Source: Meridianimarinicoccus sp. MJW13
GTDB taxonomy: Bacteria; Pseudomonadota; Alphaproteobacteria; Rhodobacterales; Rhodobacteraceae
DNA length: 64,000 nucleotides
Assembly: GCF_014901205.1 (NCBI RefSeq)
Contig: NZ_JACNMU010000006.1
Span: 186,001 to 250,000 of the forward strand
Direction: 5' to 3'
How positions within the stretch are numbered: the first letter of the stretch is position 1; every line of letters starts with the position of its first letter. The notes below the pieces were generated by a model. That model was not told the DNA's origin. It saw nothing but the letters and a program-made list of their open reading frames with translations, and searched no databases. Shown piece after piece: positions 45,969 to 53,708 of this stretch. A program made the translations under genes and the position numbers.

Positions 45969-46307
45969 ATGGCCACCATCGGAACCTTCAAGAAGACCGG
46001 CAGCGAATACGTCGGCGAAATCGTCACCCTGAGCGTTCAGGCGAAAGCCGTCCGCATCGTCCCCGAGGACAGCACCCCGAACGACAACGCCCCCTCCCAC
46101 CGCGTCTTCGTCGGCCGTGCCGAGATCGGCGCCGCCTGGTCCAAACGCTCGACCGAGGGCCGCGACTACCTGAGTCTCAAGCTCGACGACCCGAGCTTCA
46201 CCCAGCCGATCTACGCCAACCTCTTCGACGATACGGTGATCGAAGGCGGCGAAGAGACCTTCAGCCTCATCTGGTCGCGCCCCAACACCCGCCGCAACGG
46301 CGACTGA
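45969..46307 (+). CDS. DUF736 family protein
   Basis: A 112-residue protein matching DUF736 (MATIGTFKKTG, EIVTLSVQAKAVRIVP, HRVFVGRAEIGAAWSK, DYLSLKLDDPSFTQPIYANL). The family is confined to plasmids and ICEs of alpha- and other proteobacteria and has no known function. The ATG at 45969 follows AAAGGAGA. A hairpin terminator follows the stop. Confidence 0.93.
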   Translation: MATIGTFKKTGSEYVGEIVTLSVQAKAVRIVPEDSTPNDNAPSHRVFVGRAEIGAAWSKRSTEGRDYLSLKLDDPSFTQPIYANLFDDTVIEGGEETFSLIWSRPNTRRNGD

Positions 46308-46317
46308 CAACAGACCG

Positions 46318-46342
46318 CCCCGCCCAGGATCACTGGGCGGGG
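46318..46342 (+). terminator. Hairpin terminator after DUF736
   Basis: A ten-base perfect stem CCCCGCCCAG/CTGGGCGGGG, followed after six bases by a T-rich stretch. The 210 bp from here to the next gene are AT-richer and hold no gene. Confidence 0.7.
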
Positions 46343-46552
46343 TCCACTTTCCTTTTCGTTGGTTTGGCAACAAGCGGTTCGGAGCCATGCTTGAAGCCAA
46401 CACGTTCAGCCCTGATATGTACTTGGCGCTTCTAGGACTTTTGCTGCGCAGAATAGCGCAAAGAAGGCATTGGTTTCTGAAAGCGCCGTTCGTTCACGGG
46501 TGACAAGCCCTGCACGAACTGCGATGCTCAAAAGGCTGTTTGAGGAACGTAC

Positions 46553-48679
46553 ATGCCGACAATGACCGAGAACCTACCCAACAGGGTTAGGAAGCTGACT
46601 AAGCCAAGAAATTATGCGCAAGCGATGCAGCCATTCTTGGAAGCTGTCAGCAATTCAATCATGGCAATTGATGACCGAGTGGCAGTATTCGGAGGTCGTT
46701 CGGATGGAGTAGTCAATATTGTCGTCTCAGATCTCGGGGCAGACGACATCAGCATTGAGATATCGGACAATGGCATTGGCCTTGACAAAGAGCGGTATGA
46801 TGCGTTCTGCGAGATTGACACCGACTTCAAAAGGGAGCGCGGCGGCAAAGGAGTCGGCCGTCTTTACTGGCTAGACGCATTCAAGAAGATAGAGGTAGTC
46901 TCTAATTATAAAACAGACACTGGCATGTCACAGCGAGCTTTTGAGTTTCGCTTGGCGCAAGAAAATCAAGTATTTGAAAATACTGACTTGGATCATGATC
47001 TAGCGCAAGGCGTTACTGGAACGACAGTTCGCTTTCGAGGATTACGACAGGGGCCTTACTTGGAGCTGTTTCCGAAACGGGCCGCAACGATCAAAGACTA
47101 TTTGGCAGCAGAGTTTATTTCAAATTTCTTGAGCAAGGTCGGTCCAGTAGTCCACTTAACCGCCACGACCAAAGGCGGAACCGTACAAACAGCAACTTAC
47201 CCAAAAGATGTTTCGGAATTGGTTGCGCGAGGGCCTGAAAAAATCAGCGATATTATTCTAGATGACGCTTCAAAACTCGAAGTTCGCTGTTTTCTTTGTG
47301 ACAAAAAGGCGAGTTCTGGGCTTACCGGCCGCCATCAAGTTCATTTGCTCGGAAATAACCGCACTGTTGAGAGTCGAAATGTAGACGATCTTGTTGCGAT
47401 TGGCCCTCTAAGAACCGAAGAGCTCGATGACTTGGCACTTCATATTCTGGTGAGCGGTGAACTCCTTGACAACAGTGTTGCCGAAAGCCGCACATCCTTT
47501 ACTCTTCCGGAAGTCGAGGTTTCCGAGATCGTTAAAAGCGCGGTCAAAACTGCTCGATCAGAATTCATTGCAGACCAGCTGAACGAGTTTGATCGAGCCC
47601 GTCGGGAGCAATTTGATAAATTCTTGGAACATCAACCAATTTTTGGTTTTGCCAATAGGGATGAGATTTTTGCTTCGCTACCTGCAAATGCAAAAAGCCC
47701 AGAAGATTTCGTAAGCAAATTGGCGCTTCCTAGGTTTCGCGCTGAGCAAAAGAGAGAAGAAGCCCTTTCATCTTTGGTGGACAAGGTCGTATCGGGCGAT
47801 GAAGTTCCCGAAAATTTTGGCGAGGTTGTACGCCGTGCTGCCGAAGGGGTGCAAGACAATGAAAGGGCAGCGTTGGGCCACCACGCCGCAAGAAGAAGAG
47901 TTGTCTTGGACCTGATGGATCGTTTGATCCGACGTCTTCGAAATAGCCCAGACAAAGACAAGAACCACGTAGAAAACACCTTACATACTTTGCTTGTACC
48001 GATGAGGGTCAATTCATCTAATCCAGACGAAGAGGAGCGTGCGGCTCACGACCTTTGGCTATTGGACGAGCGCTTGGCTTTTGCGTCCGGTTTCTCTTCT
48101 GACAAACGTTTAGCAGCCGTTCTTGAAGACAGTGATAGTGAGCTAAGGCCCGATGTGCTCTTGTGGGACGTGCTCTATGCATTGGGTCCAGTGGGTCACC
48201 AAGGAGGTGCCGAAGATGTCGAGGACACAGAACCTCTTTCTACGGTGTTCATTGTTGAGCTGAAACACCCTGGTCGCGAAAACTACAAGGCGGAGGAACG
48301 AATCGAGGATCAGGTTCGAAGATATGTCACTGAGATAAAGGGTGGCAAAATCGAGAGTTTTGGGCGTAGAAAAATCCGCGTTTCAGACGACTGCCAGTTC
48401 CATTGTCTCGTTGTCGCCGATTTTCATGGGCGGCTAGCAGATGAAGTGTCAGGTTGGGACTATGTCCATAATCGCCGAGGTCGTGAGCGGCGTCTTGGCG
48501 GGGATCATTCGAGCGTAATCATTCAGGCCGTTGAATGGGATTATGTCCTCTCAACATCACGCCAAGCGAACAGAGCCCTACTTGACGCGGCTGGTCTTGA
48601 TCGTGCGCGAACGACAGATTTCACCAAACAACGTTCAATACAGGATGACAGTCAGGAGGGTACAAAGGCAGCTGAATAG
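46553..48679 (+). CDS. Stand-alone GHKL (Bergerat-fold) ATPase with PD-(D/E)XK-like C-terminus; candidate defence protein
   Basis: A 708-residue protein. The N-terminal 190 residues carry all GHKL motifs: N box Glu30...Asn34 (FLEAVSNS), G1 Asp72-Asn-Gly-Ile-Gly, and G2 GGKGVGRLYW at 97-106, as in Hsp90, MutL and MORC ATPases. A middle region of about 300 residues has helices (VKTARSEFIADQLNEFDRARREQFDKF, read in part). The C-terminal part has Pro533-Asp534 and Glu569-Leu-Lys571 (VELKHPG), a PD-(D/E)XK nuclease-like pattern. No kinase, receiver or membrane part is present. Its lower GC content and different codon use suggest separate acquisition. Anti-phage or DNA-repair function is inferred, not shown. 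Confidence 0.75.
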   Translation: MPTMTENLPNRVRKLTKPRNYAQAMQPFLEAVSNSIMAIDDRVAVFGGRSDGVVNIVVSDLGADDISIEISDNGIGLDKERYDAFCEIDTDFKRERGGKGVGRLYWLDAFKKIEVVSNYKTDTGMSQRAFEFRLAQENQVFENTDLDHDLAQGVTGTTVRFRGLRQGPYLELFPKRAATIKDYLAAEFISNFLSKVGPVVHLTATTKGGTVQTATYPKDVSELVARGPEKISDIILDDASKLEVRCFLCDKKASSGLTGRHQVHLLGNNRTVESRNVDDLVAIGPLRTEELDDLALHILVSGELLDNSVAESRTSFTLPEVEVSEIVKSAVKTARSEFIADQLNEFDRARREQFDKFLEHQPIFGFANRDEIFASLPANAKSPEDFVSKLALPRFRAEQKREEALSSLVDKVVSGDEVPENFGEVVRRAAEGVQDNERAALGHHAARRRVVLDLMDRLIRRLRNSPDKDKNHVENTLHTLLVPMRVNSSNPDEEERAAHDLWLLDERLAFASGFSSDKRLAAVLEDSDSELRPDVLLWDVLYALGPVGHQGGAEDVEDTEPLSTVFIVELKHPGRENYKAEERIEDQVRRYVTEIKGGKIESFGRRKIRVSDDCQFHCLVVADFHGRLADEVSGWDYVHNRRGRERRLGGDHSSVIIQAVEWDYVLSTSRQANRALLDAAGLDRARTTDFTKQRSIQDDSQEGTKAAE

Positions 48680-48754
48680 GTGTCTGCTTTCTCGCTTGGT
48701 AATCCTTGCCTTGCTTATGCAGCAATTTTCCAGAATCCGCCCTCCCCAAAGTAG

Positions 48755-48793
48755 TTGCGAGTCTTCCGATCTTCGCTAAGATGACTAAGTCAT
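48755..48793 (+). promoter_or_regulatory. Promoter and palindromic operator of parDE
   Basis: TTGCGA (48755-48760) and TAAGAT (48777-48782) are spaced by 16 bases. The palindrome ATGACT-A-AGTCAT (48781-48793) overlaps the -10 end, the usual place for ParD autorepression. The parD ATG is at 48809. Confidence 0.6.
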
Positions 48794-48808
48794 ACCTTGG
48801 AGGCAAGC

Positions 48809-49078
48809 ATGACCGTCAAGACAACACTCAGCTTCACCGACCGCCACCATCGGTTCCTGACCGACAAGGTGGGCCAAGGCGTCTTCGCCTCGCAAAGCGC
48901 GGCCGTGGCGGCGGCGCTGGAGCAGATGATGCGCGATGAAGAGGAGCGCGAGTTGGCCCTTGGGGCTATGGCCGAAGAAATCCAGGCGCGGCTCGACACA
49001 CCGCGTGCCGACTATGTCCCGGCCGAGGACGCCTTCGCTGCCGCGCGGGCACGGCTGCAGGCAGCGCGTGGGGCGTGA
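48809..49078 (+). CDS. parD: ParD-family antitoxin
   Basis: ATG 48809 after GGAGG gives 89 residues. The N-terminal ribbon-helix-helix (TVKTTLSFTDRHHRFLTDKV, FASQSAAVAAALEQMM) binds the operator, and the C-terminal disordered part (PRADYVPAEDAFAAARARLQ) wraps the toxin. It overlaps parE by four bases (GTGA), the standard arrangement of these addiction modules. Confidence 0.92.
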   Translation: MTVKTTLSFTDRHHRFLTDKVGQGVFASQSAAVAAALEQMMRDEEERELALGAMAEEIQARLDTPRADYVPAEDAFAAARARLQAARGA

Positions 49079-49392
49079 GCTATCGCATCCGGTTCCATCC
49101 GGCGGTCACGGATGATCTCGACGCGATCACACACTGGCTGATCGACTATGCCGGCCCGCAATCCGCCGCGCGCCGGCTGGACGAGATCGAGGCCACCATC
49201 GCCAGCCTCGCTGACCTGCCGCACAGGGGCAGCCGCCGGGACGAGATTGCCCCCGGGCTGCGCGCCATTCCAGCAGGCCGCAAGGCCGTGATCGCCTTCA
49301 CCGTCGACGATGATGCGCGCGAGGTTCATATCCACGCCGTGACTTATGCCGGGGCCGACTGGATCACGCGCAGTAAAGTGCGCGGGCGGTAG
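49075..49392 (+). CDS. parE: ParE/RelE-superfamily toxin
   Basis: A 105-residue toxin starting at GTG 49075. The fold signature is RIRFHPAVTDDLDAITHWLIDYAG, LADLPHRGSRRDEIAPGLRAIP and AVIAFTVDDDAREVHIHAV. ParE toxins poison DNA gyrase; RelE relatives cut mRNA on the ribosome. Pairing with a ParD-type antitoxin supports ParE. It is the second toxin-antitoxin unit on this element besides RES-Xre. Confidence 0.92.
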   Translation: MSYRIRFHPAVTDDLDAITHWLIDYAGPQSAARRLDEIEATIASLADLPHRGSRRDEIAPGLRAIPAGRKAVIAFTVDDDAREVHIHAVTYAGADWITRSKVRGR

Positions 49393-49396
49393 CAGG

Positions 49397-50632
49397 ATGG
49401 CGCGCAAACCCGTCCACAAATGGGCCTTCAAACCTGGCATGTGCGCAAGCGCTTTCGGATGGCGCGGCTCCGCCAAGGCGACCCAGCGGTTGAAATCGGC
49501 CAGCGCGGAGATCCGGGCCGTCAATCGCGCGGATCCTGTCACGGCGGCGGACGGCGTGGTCGCATTGGCCGCACGGATCTGGCCCGCGTTTGAGCAGATC
49601 GATACCTCGTCAGGCGCGCTTGGCACCGCCGTGCGCCGCACACTTGACGACCTTGTGCCGATCCTGATCGCCGCCCCTGCCGATGAAAAGACGCGCGCAA
49701 AATGGTTGGAGCAGCTGCGCGCGGCGATCGAGGACGATGGCGTCGACTACCTCGCCCCGATCTCGGAGCGGTTCGGGGAGATTGCGGCATATCCCGCGCT
49801 CATGACCTTACATGCCGACAGGGATCTCGCCCTGATCCATCGGGCCTGGTCGGATTGGGAGCGGTATTCCCATGTCGGCACAGCGCCGCTCACGCTGTCC
49901 TGCCTGCTCGAGGCGGAACGGTATGACGAACTGCTGGCGCTCCTCGCGGTCAAGAAGACCCGGCTGTGGTTCGATGACAAATTCGGAGCCGAAGCCTTGC
50001 TCCGACAAGGCCGCGAGGATGACGCATTGGCCTATGCAGAGGCGCTGCTGCAGGCGGACCGCCAGACATGGGGCCATCACGACATCTGCCGCTTTTGCGA
50101 GGCGATCCTGGTACGCCAAGGCAAGGCGGACGAGGCCTATCGCCGGTTCGGCCTGCCCACAGCGAGCGGAAACACTTGGCTGGCGATGTGGCGCGATCTG
50201 GTCAAACGCTACCCTGACCGGGATGCTCGTGCATTACTGGAAGACCTGATCGCGCTCCACGGTCGCAAGGGCAAATGGTTCGCCGCGGCCAAGACCGCGA
50301 CGTATTTCGACATCGCCCTCGACTGCGCAGCCGATCATGAGGCGGCACCGGCCACGCTCATCCGGGGCGCCCGCGATTTCGCGATCAAGGAACCGGCCTT
50401 CGCTGCCGATGTCGCTCTGCATGCGATAAGGCATCTTCTGGCGGGCCGTGGCTATGAACCCAGCCCGTTCGACATCGACGAAGCGGTCGATCACCTGATG
50501 ACTGCCAGCACGCGCATCGACCGGCGTGACTGGGCCATTACGGCGCTTCAGCGACTGATGGAGACCACGCCCAGCGATGATCTGATGCAACGCCGCCTTT
50601 GCGAGAAGCTGACCGAACTCAGCGTTGAATAG
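49397..50632 (+). CDS. DUF6880-like helical protein of unknown function
   Basis: ATG 49397 after AGCAGG gives 411 residues, almost wholly helical with TPR-like spacing (RQGREDDALAYAEALL, VRQGKADEAYRRFGLP), consistent with the DUF6880 family. No catalytic motif is seen. It begins five bases after parE, so it is probably on the same transcript and may be retained as cargo. Confidence 0.7.
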   Translation: MARKPVHKWAFKPGMCASAFGWRGSAKATQRLKSASAEIRAVNRADPVTAADGVVALAARIWPAFEQIDTSSGALGTAVRRTLDDLVPILIAAPADEKTRAKWLEQLRAAIEDDGVDYLAPISERFGEIAAYPALMTLHADRDLALIHRAWSDWERYSHVGTAPLTLSCLLEAERYDELLALLAVKKTRLWFDDKFGAEALLRQGREDDALAYAEALLQADRQTWGHHDICRFCEAILVRQGKADEAYRRFGLPTASGNTWLAMWRDLVKRYPDRDARALLEDLIALHGRKGKWFAAAKTATYFDIALDCAADHEAAPATLIRGARDFAIKEPAFAADVALHAIRHLLAGRGYEPSPFDIDEAVDHLMTASTRIDRRDWAITALQRLMETTPSDDLMQRRLCEKLTELSVE

Positions 50633-50740
50633 CGGATTGATCGCTATAGAAGATCATCCTGGCCGGCGCACTGGGTTCGACCAATGCCCTGCTCTGAACT
50701 TGCACGTTTCGCCCCGAAAGCTGACTGCCCGGGCGAAGGA

Positions 50741-50980
50741 TCACGGTTTTCGGGAACGCACATCGCATTCGGCGCGTTCTTCGATCAACTGTGCTGGTGC
50801 CACATCCAGATGCGCCGCGACCCGCTGTAGAGTTTGCAAGGTGACATTCTGCTGGCCGCGTTCCATGGCGCTGACATGGGCACGGTCGACATCCATCGCC
50901 GCCGCCAACGCGGCCTGCGTCAGCCCACGCGCTTGGCGGTAGTGCTTGAGATTACTTGCAAAAACAACGCGGATGTCCAT
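50741..50980 (-). CDS. qseC: Small Xre-family repressor (QseC-like)
   Basis: A 79-residue helix-turn-helix protein: LKHYRQARGLTQAALAAAMDVDRAHVSAMERGQQNVTLQTLQRVAAHL, read here in part as the Xre core. It has almost nothing outside the DNA-binding domain, like restriction C-proteins. It is divergent from a 90-residue DUF2285 protein across 140 bp. In ICEMlSym(R7A) exactly this pair, qseC and qseM, forms a switch that sets whether cells can transfer the ICE. Size, orientation and neighbours support the name; homology was not computed. Confidence 0.7.
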   Translation of the reverse strand: MDIRVVFASNLKHYRQARGLTQAALAAAMDVDRAHVSAMERGQQNVTLQTLQRVAAHLDVAPAQLIEERAECDVRSRKP

Positions 50981-51001
50981 CCGCAGCTAAAAAGCCTATC
51001 G

Positions 51002-51027
51002 CGTATTTTGGTGCGACGTATTATAAT
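51002..51027. promoter_or_regulatory. Probable operator/promoter region between qseC-like and qseM-like genes
   Basis: Two CGTATT repeats (51002 and 51017) and the palindromic ATTATAAT (51020-51027), which gives a TATAAT -10 on both strands, lie midway between the divergent genes. This is where a QseC-like repressor would be expected to bind. Confidence 0.4.
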
Positions 51028-51120
51028 GCTCATCTGCAACCTGACTGACCGCGATCCGTTCTTGCACAGGCAATCCGATGTGCTTTTATGGACCATAACG
51101 CCAAACGGCGAGGGGGAATC

Positions 51121-51393
51121 ATGTCTGCCACCGGCACCACGCCGATCTCTGATCTCGCACCACAAAGCGATGATCTGACCGATTATGACCACGCACATAT
51201 GACGCTTTACCTCCGCCTGTTCGACGCCGCTGAAAGCGGTGCAAGCCTGCAGGAAGTCAGCCAGATCCTGTTCGGCATCGATGCGGACAAGGAGCCGGAG
51301 CGTGCCCGAAAAATCTATGACAGCCACCTCGCCCGTGCGCGCTGGATGACCGAACACGGCTATCGCAAGCTGCTTGAGGGCGGTAACGGCTGA
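51121..51393 (+). CDS. qseM: DUF2285 domain protein (QseM-like antiactivator)
   Basis: A 90-residue protein after GAGGGGG. It contains a DUF2285-type segment (DYDHAHMTLYLRLFDAAESG, ARKIYDSHLARARWMTEHGYRKLL). In ICEMlSym(R7A) QseM binds TraR and FseA and blocks excision and transfer. Here the gene is divergent from a QseC-like repressor and lies 131 bp before the fseA-like gene, supporting the same job. No traR or traI is in this window, so FseA would be the visible target. Confidence 0.75.
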   Translation: MSATGTTPISDLAPQSDDLTDYDHAHMTLYLRLFDAAESGASLQEVSQILFGIDADKEPERARKIYDSHLARARWMTEHGYRKLLEGGNG

Positions 51394-51524
51394 ACTTTGC
51401 GCAATTCGGCCCAGATCGGCGAACACTCGCGCAGGTTGCGCAAGTTGACCGTTCGCGTCGTCGTTTTCTTGCACCTCCCGGCTATACTCTTTCCCCATCG
51501 AAACCTCTGACGCGGAGCTTCGCC

Positions 51525-51695
51525 ATGACCAGGGATTGGCAAGACGAAGCGGCGTATCGGCATTTCGACAGCCTCGACCTGTCCGGGCTGGCCTGGGAAT
51601 GCCTGCGCCGCAATTCCGACTATCGCGCGACCTACCCGCAGATGCGGGATGGATTGAGATCACCGGCTGCATGGGGGTTACGATTTCCCGGTTGA
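51525..51695 (+). CDS. fseA: FseA-like excision activator, N-terminal reading frame (ends at a TGA after a +1 frameshift site)
   Basis: ATG 51525 after CGGAG gives 56 codons to TGA at 51693. The product (WQDEAAYRHFDSLDLSGLAWECL, RRNSDYRATYPQM, AAWGLRFP) is the DUF6499-type N-terminal domain that in many elements is fused to DUF2285. Reading continues naturally into the 3' frame after the CCC codon at 51687. In ICEMlSym(R7A) msi172 and msi171 are joined by a programmed +1 frameshift to make FseA, which activates rdfS; the gene order here is equivalent. A stand-alone 56-residue product may also be made. Confidence 0.72.
   Translation: MTRDWQDEAAYRHFDSLDLSGLAWECLRRNSDYRATYPQMRDGLRSPAAWGLRFPG
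51684..51695 (+). other. Putative +1 programmed frameshift site in the fseA-like gene
   Basis: Zero-frame codons TTT CCC GGT TGA: a tRNA-Pro on CCC can slip one base onto CCG, after which GTT GAT CCG continues the open frame. The joined protein reads GLRFP-VDPDIDAPKAPVFW, the expected unbroken order for the family. The stop codon two codons later would favour pausing. A sequencing error is the alternative. Confidence 0.65.
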
Positions 51696-52269
51696 TCCGG
51701 ACATCGACGCACCCAAAGCACCCGTGTTCTGGACGCCTTCAATCGCCCCGGCAGCGGTAGGGTATGCTGTGCCGGTCCCCGGCGGCGACACCGCCGCGCC
51801 GCACATCGATGCAGATGATCTGACCGTCATCGGAACGCAGGACGGCTTGATGTATGTGCGCCTCGCAACAGGAGCGTTGCTCGTGCTGGATGCAAAGAAC
51901 CTGCACCGGCCCCTCGGCATCCTGGTGCCGCTGGACGAGCATTGGACGGCACGGATCAATTCGCTCGAGTCGCTCCGCGTGCAAATGCTTCATCACAAAA
52001 GATCCCCTCCGCCCCTGACGTCGCAGCAGCGACGGCGCATCCAGCTTGCATTGCGCACGCTCGACGCGCGCCGGGATCGTGCCAGCTATCAGACAATCGC
52101 GGGGCATTTGTTCGGCGCAGAGGCTGTGTCCCGCGAGCATTGGAAGACCAGCTCCCTCAAGGCCCAGATCACCCGACTGTCGGCCCATGGCACGCATCTG
52201 ACCACCAAAGGCTATCGCTTTCTCCTTCTCGGCAAAGGACCCACGGGGCGCTCCAAGCCGCGCAAGTGA
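51691..52269 (+). CDS. fseA: FseA-like excision activator, C-terminal reading frame (DUF2285)
   Basis: This is the +1 frame after the shift site: 192 residues with VFWTPSIAPAAVGY, a DUF2285 domain and an HTH-like C-terminus (LTSQQRRRIQLALRTLDARRDRASYQ, SSLKAQITRLSAHGTHL). It has no good start of its own; the first candidate is a GTG at 51724 without a Shine-Dalgarno, which supports expression as a fusion of about 247 residues. Expected role: activate the rdfS promoter 180 bp downstream, with QseM as antagonist. Confidence 0.78.
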   Translation, partial: VDPDIDAPKAPVFWTPSIAPAAVGYAVPVPGGDTAAPHIDADDLTVIGTQDGLMYVRLATGALLVLDAKNLHRPLGILVPLDEHWTARINSLESLRVQMLHHKRSPPPLTSQQRRRIQLALRTLDARRDRASYQTIAGHLFGAEAVSREHWKTSSLKAQITRLSAHGTHLTTKGYRFLLLGKGPTGRSKPRK

Positions 52270-52404
52270 TCACCGCGCGATCTCCGAAAATCGAACCCTC
52301 ATCAGTCCCTGATACTGTTGGCCTTTGGGGGTGACGTTTTCGCGCCGCGATCTTCGTCATCCCTTCCCATGGCGCTCTTCCGTTTTGATGACCTCCGACA
52401 GCCC

Positions 52405-52419
52405 GCGACGCGCCGTCGC
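52405..52419. promoter_or_regulatory. Inverted repeat upstream of rdfS
   Basis: GCGACG-CGC-CGTCGC, a perfect six-base palindrome with a three-base centre, 27 bp before the rdfS ATG. It may be an operator or 5' leader hairpin of the FseA-controlled promoter. No sigma-70 consensus is evident in the 176 bp spacer, as expected for an activator-dependent promoter. Confidence 0.35.
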
Positions 52420-52445
52420 TAGGCTTAGCCACCGGAGATGCTCAA

Positions 52446-52727
52446 ATGCCCGACCCAAATGAAGGACTACCGCCCCGCTACCTCAGAACGCCGGAAGCCG
52501 CCCGATTTCTCGGCCTGTCTGGCCGTACGCTGGAAAAACACCGGACCTACGGGACCGGCCCGCGCTATTCGAAAATTGGCGGACGTGTCGTCTATGCGGT
52601 CGACGATCTGCAGGCCTGGGTCACGAGGGGCGAGAAGACCTCCACCTCGGACGAGACCGAAGATCGCGTGCTGCCTGCCAAACGCCATGCCGCCGTTTCG
52701 CCGGCCTATCTGCGGCGTGGGCGCTGA
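52446..52727 (+). CDS. rdfS: Excisionase / recombination directionality factor (RdfS-like, MerR-type HTH_17)
   Basis: A 93-residue DNA-binding protein: RYLRTPEAARFLGLSGRTLEKHRTYG followed by a wing (GPRYSKIGGRVVYAVDDLQAWV), read here in parts, the AlpA/HTH_17 fold used by excisionases. In ICEMlSym(R7A) RdfS turns the integrase towards excision and its operon continues into traF and relaxase genes, as here. The start follows GGAGA. The expected partner is the dusA-type integrase at 36634, unusually 16 kb away. Confidence 0.85.
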   Translation: MPDPNEGLPPRYLRTPEAARFLGLSGRTLEKHRTYGTGPRYSKIGGRVVYAVDDLQAWVTRGEKTSTSDETEDRVLPAKRHAAVSPAYLRRGR

Positions 52728-52731
52728 GCCG

Positions 52732-53190
52732 ATGCAGACACTTGTCCACCTCACCTGGATCGAAGGGCGTATCGAGCGCTGGATCCGTTTCGGTCAGATG
52801 GCCGGGGAAACCATCCTGACGCGCACGGAAAAGCGCGTGGCCTTCGCTCCCGGCGCGATCTTCGCGCTCGTCCGCTGGTCGTCGAACGACCACGGCACCG
52901 TTGAAAGCCGGATCGACATTCTGCGCGCCGTCGGCGCTGGCGAGCCCTGCTCCACGGTGCCCTGTGTCACGCCAGGCGGAGAGCTTTTGCTGCGCCTCTC
53001 CGGCTGGCCCAAGGTCGAGGCGGCGCTGCGGTCCGTCGACATCGTGGAAAGCTATGGGATCGCACCGGAAGATGTCTGCCCCGATCATTGGCGGCACGTC
53101 CACAACCGCCTGACCACTGCATTGGAGCCCCGTCCCTACACTCCTGCCCGGCACGTGGCCTGGCTCAAGCGTCGCATGGTGACGACATGA
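52732..53190 (+). CDS. DUF2840 family protein
   Basis: A 152-residue protein of the conjugation region (VHLTWIEGRIERWIRFG, VAFAPGAIFALVRWSSNDHGTVESRIDILRA, PKVEAALRSVDIVE). DUF2840 occurs almost only between rdfS/AlpA-like genes and traF on alphaproteobacterial ICEs; its role is unknown. I use ATG 52732; the frame is open further upstream over rdfS. The stop overlaps the traF start (ATGA). Confidence 0.87.
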   Translation: MQTLVHLTWIEGRIERWIRFGQMAGETILTRTEKRVAFAPGAIFALVRWSSNDHGTVESRIDILRAVGAGEPCSTVPCVTPGGELLLRLSGWPKVEAALRSVDIVESYGIAPEDVCPDHWRHVHNRLTTALEPRPYTPARHVAWLKRRMVTT

Positions 53191-53708
53191 GCGCGGCGGT
53201 CCCTCCCCTCCTAGCGGCCGGTTTGTCCCTCGGTCTGCTCGCGGTCGCACAGATCGACCGCGCACCGCGTCTGATCTGGAATGCCTCAGCAAGCGTACCG
53301 GTCGGACTTTACGTTGTTCGAGCGTCAAACCCGCCATCGCTGGGCGATCTCGTTGCCGTGCGCCTGCCGGAAAACCTGTCATCCAGGGTTGTTGAGCGCG
53401 GCTATGTCGGTGCGGATACCCTGCTGTTGAAACGCATCGTAGCCGTCTCGGGCATGACCGTCTGTCGCGATGGTCTCGATATCGCAATCGGCGGCACCGT
53501 TGTTGCCCAGGCAGAATCGGATGACCGGCACGGTCGCCCACTTCCCCGTTGGACGGGATGTGTCACGCTCGGCTCGGACGAGGTTTTCCTGCTCCTTGCT
53601 GGTGTCGCCGACAGCCTCGATGGACGCTATTTCGGGCCCTTGTCAGCGGATACGGTCCTCGGGCGTGCCATCCCTCTTTGGACATTTGGAGGGGTGGCAG
53701 ATGCGTAG
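53187..53708 (+). CDS. traF: TraF-like S26 signal peptidase of conjugation
   Basis: A 173-residue membrane-bound serine peptidase that matures pilin (TrbC-type) during mating-pair formation. An N-terminal hydrophobic segment (1-22) is followed by the nucleophile Ser36 (SASVPVGLY) and the base Lys82 (LLKRIVAVSG). The C-terminal VFLLLAGVADSLDGRYFGPL is the typical Box E. It overlaps DUF2840 by four and the transglycosylase gene by eight bases. Confidence 0.93.
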   Translation: MSAAVPPLLAAGLSLGLLAVAQIDRAPRLIWNASASVPVGLYVVRASNPPSLGDLVAVRLPENLSSRVVERGYVGADTLLLKRIVAVSGMTVCRDGLDIAIGGTVVAQAESDDRHGRPLPRWTGCVTLGSDEVFLLLAGVADSLDGRYFGPLSADTVLGRAIPLWTFGGVADA

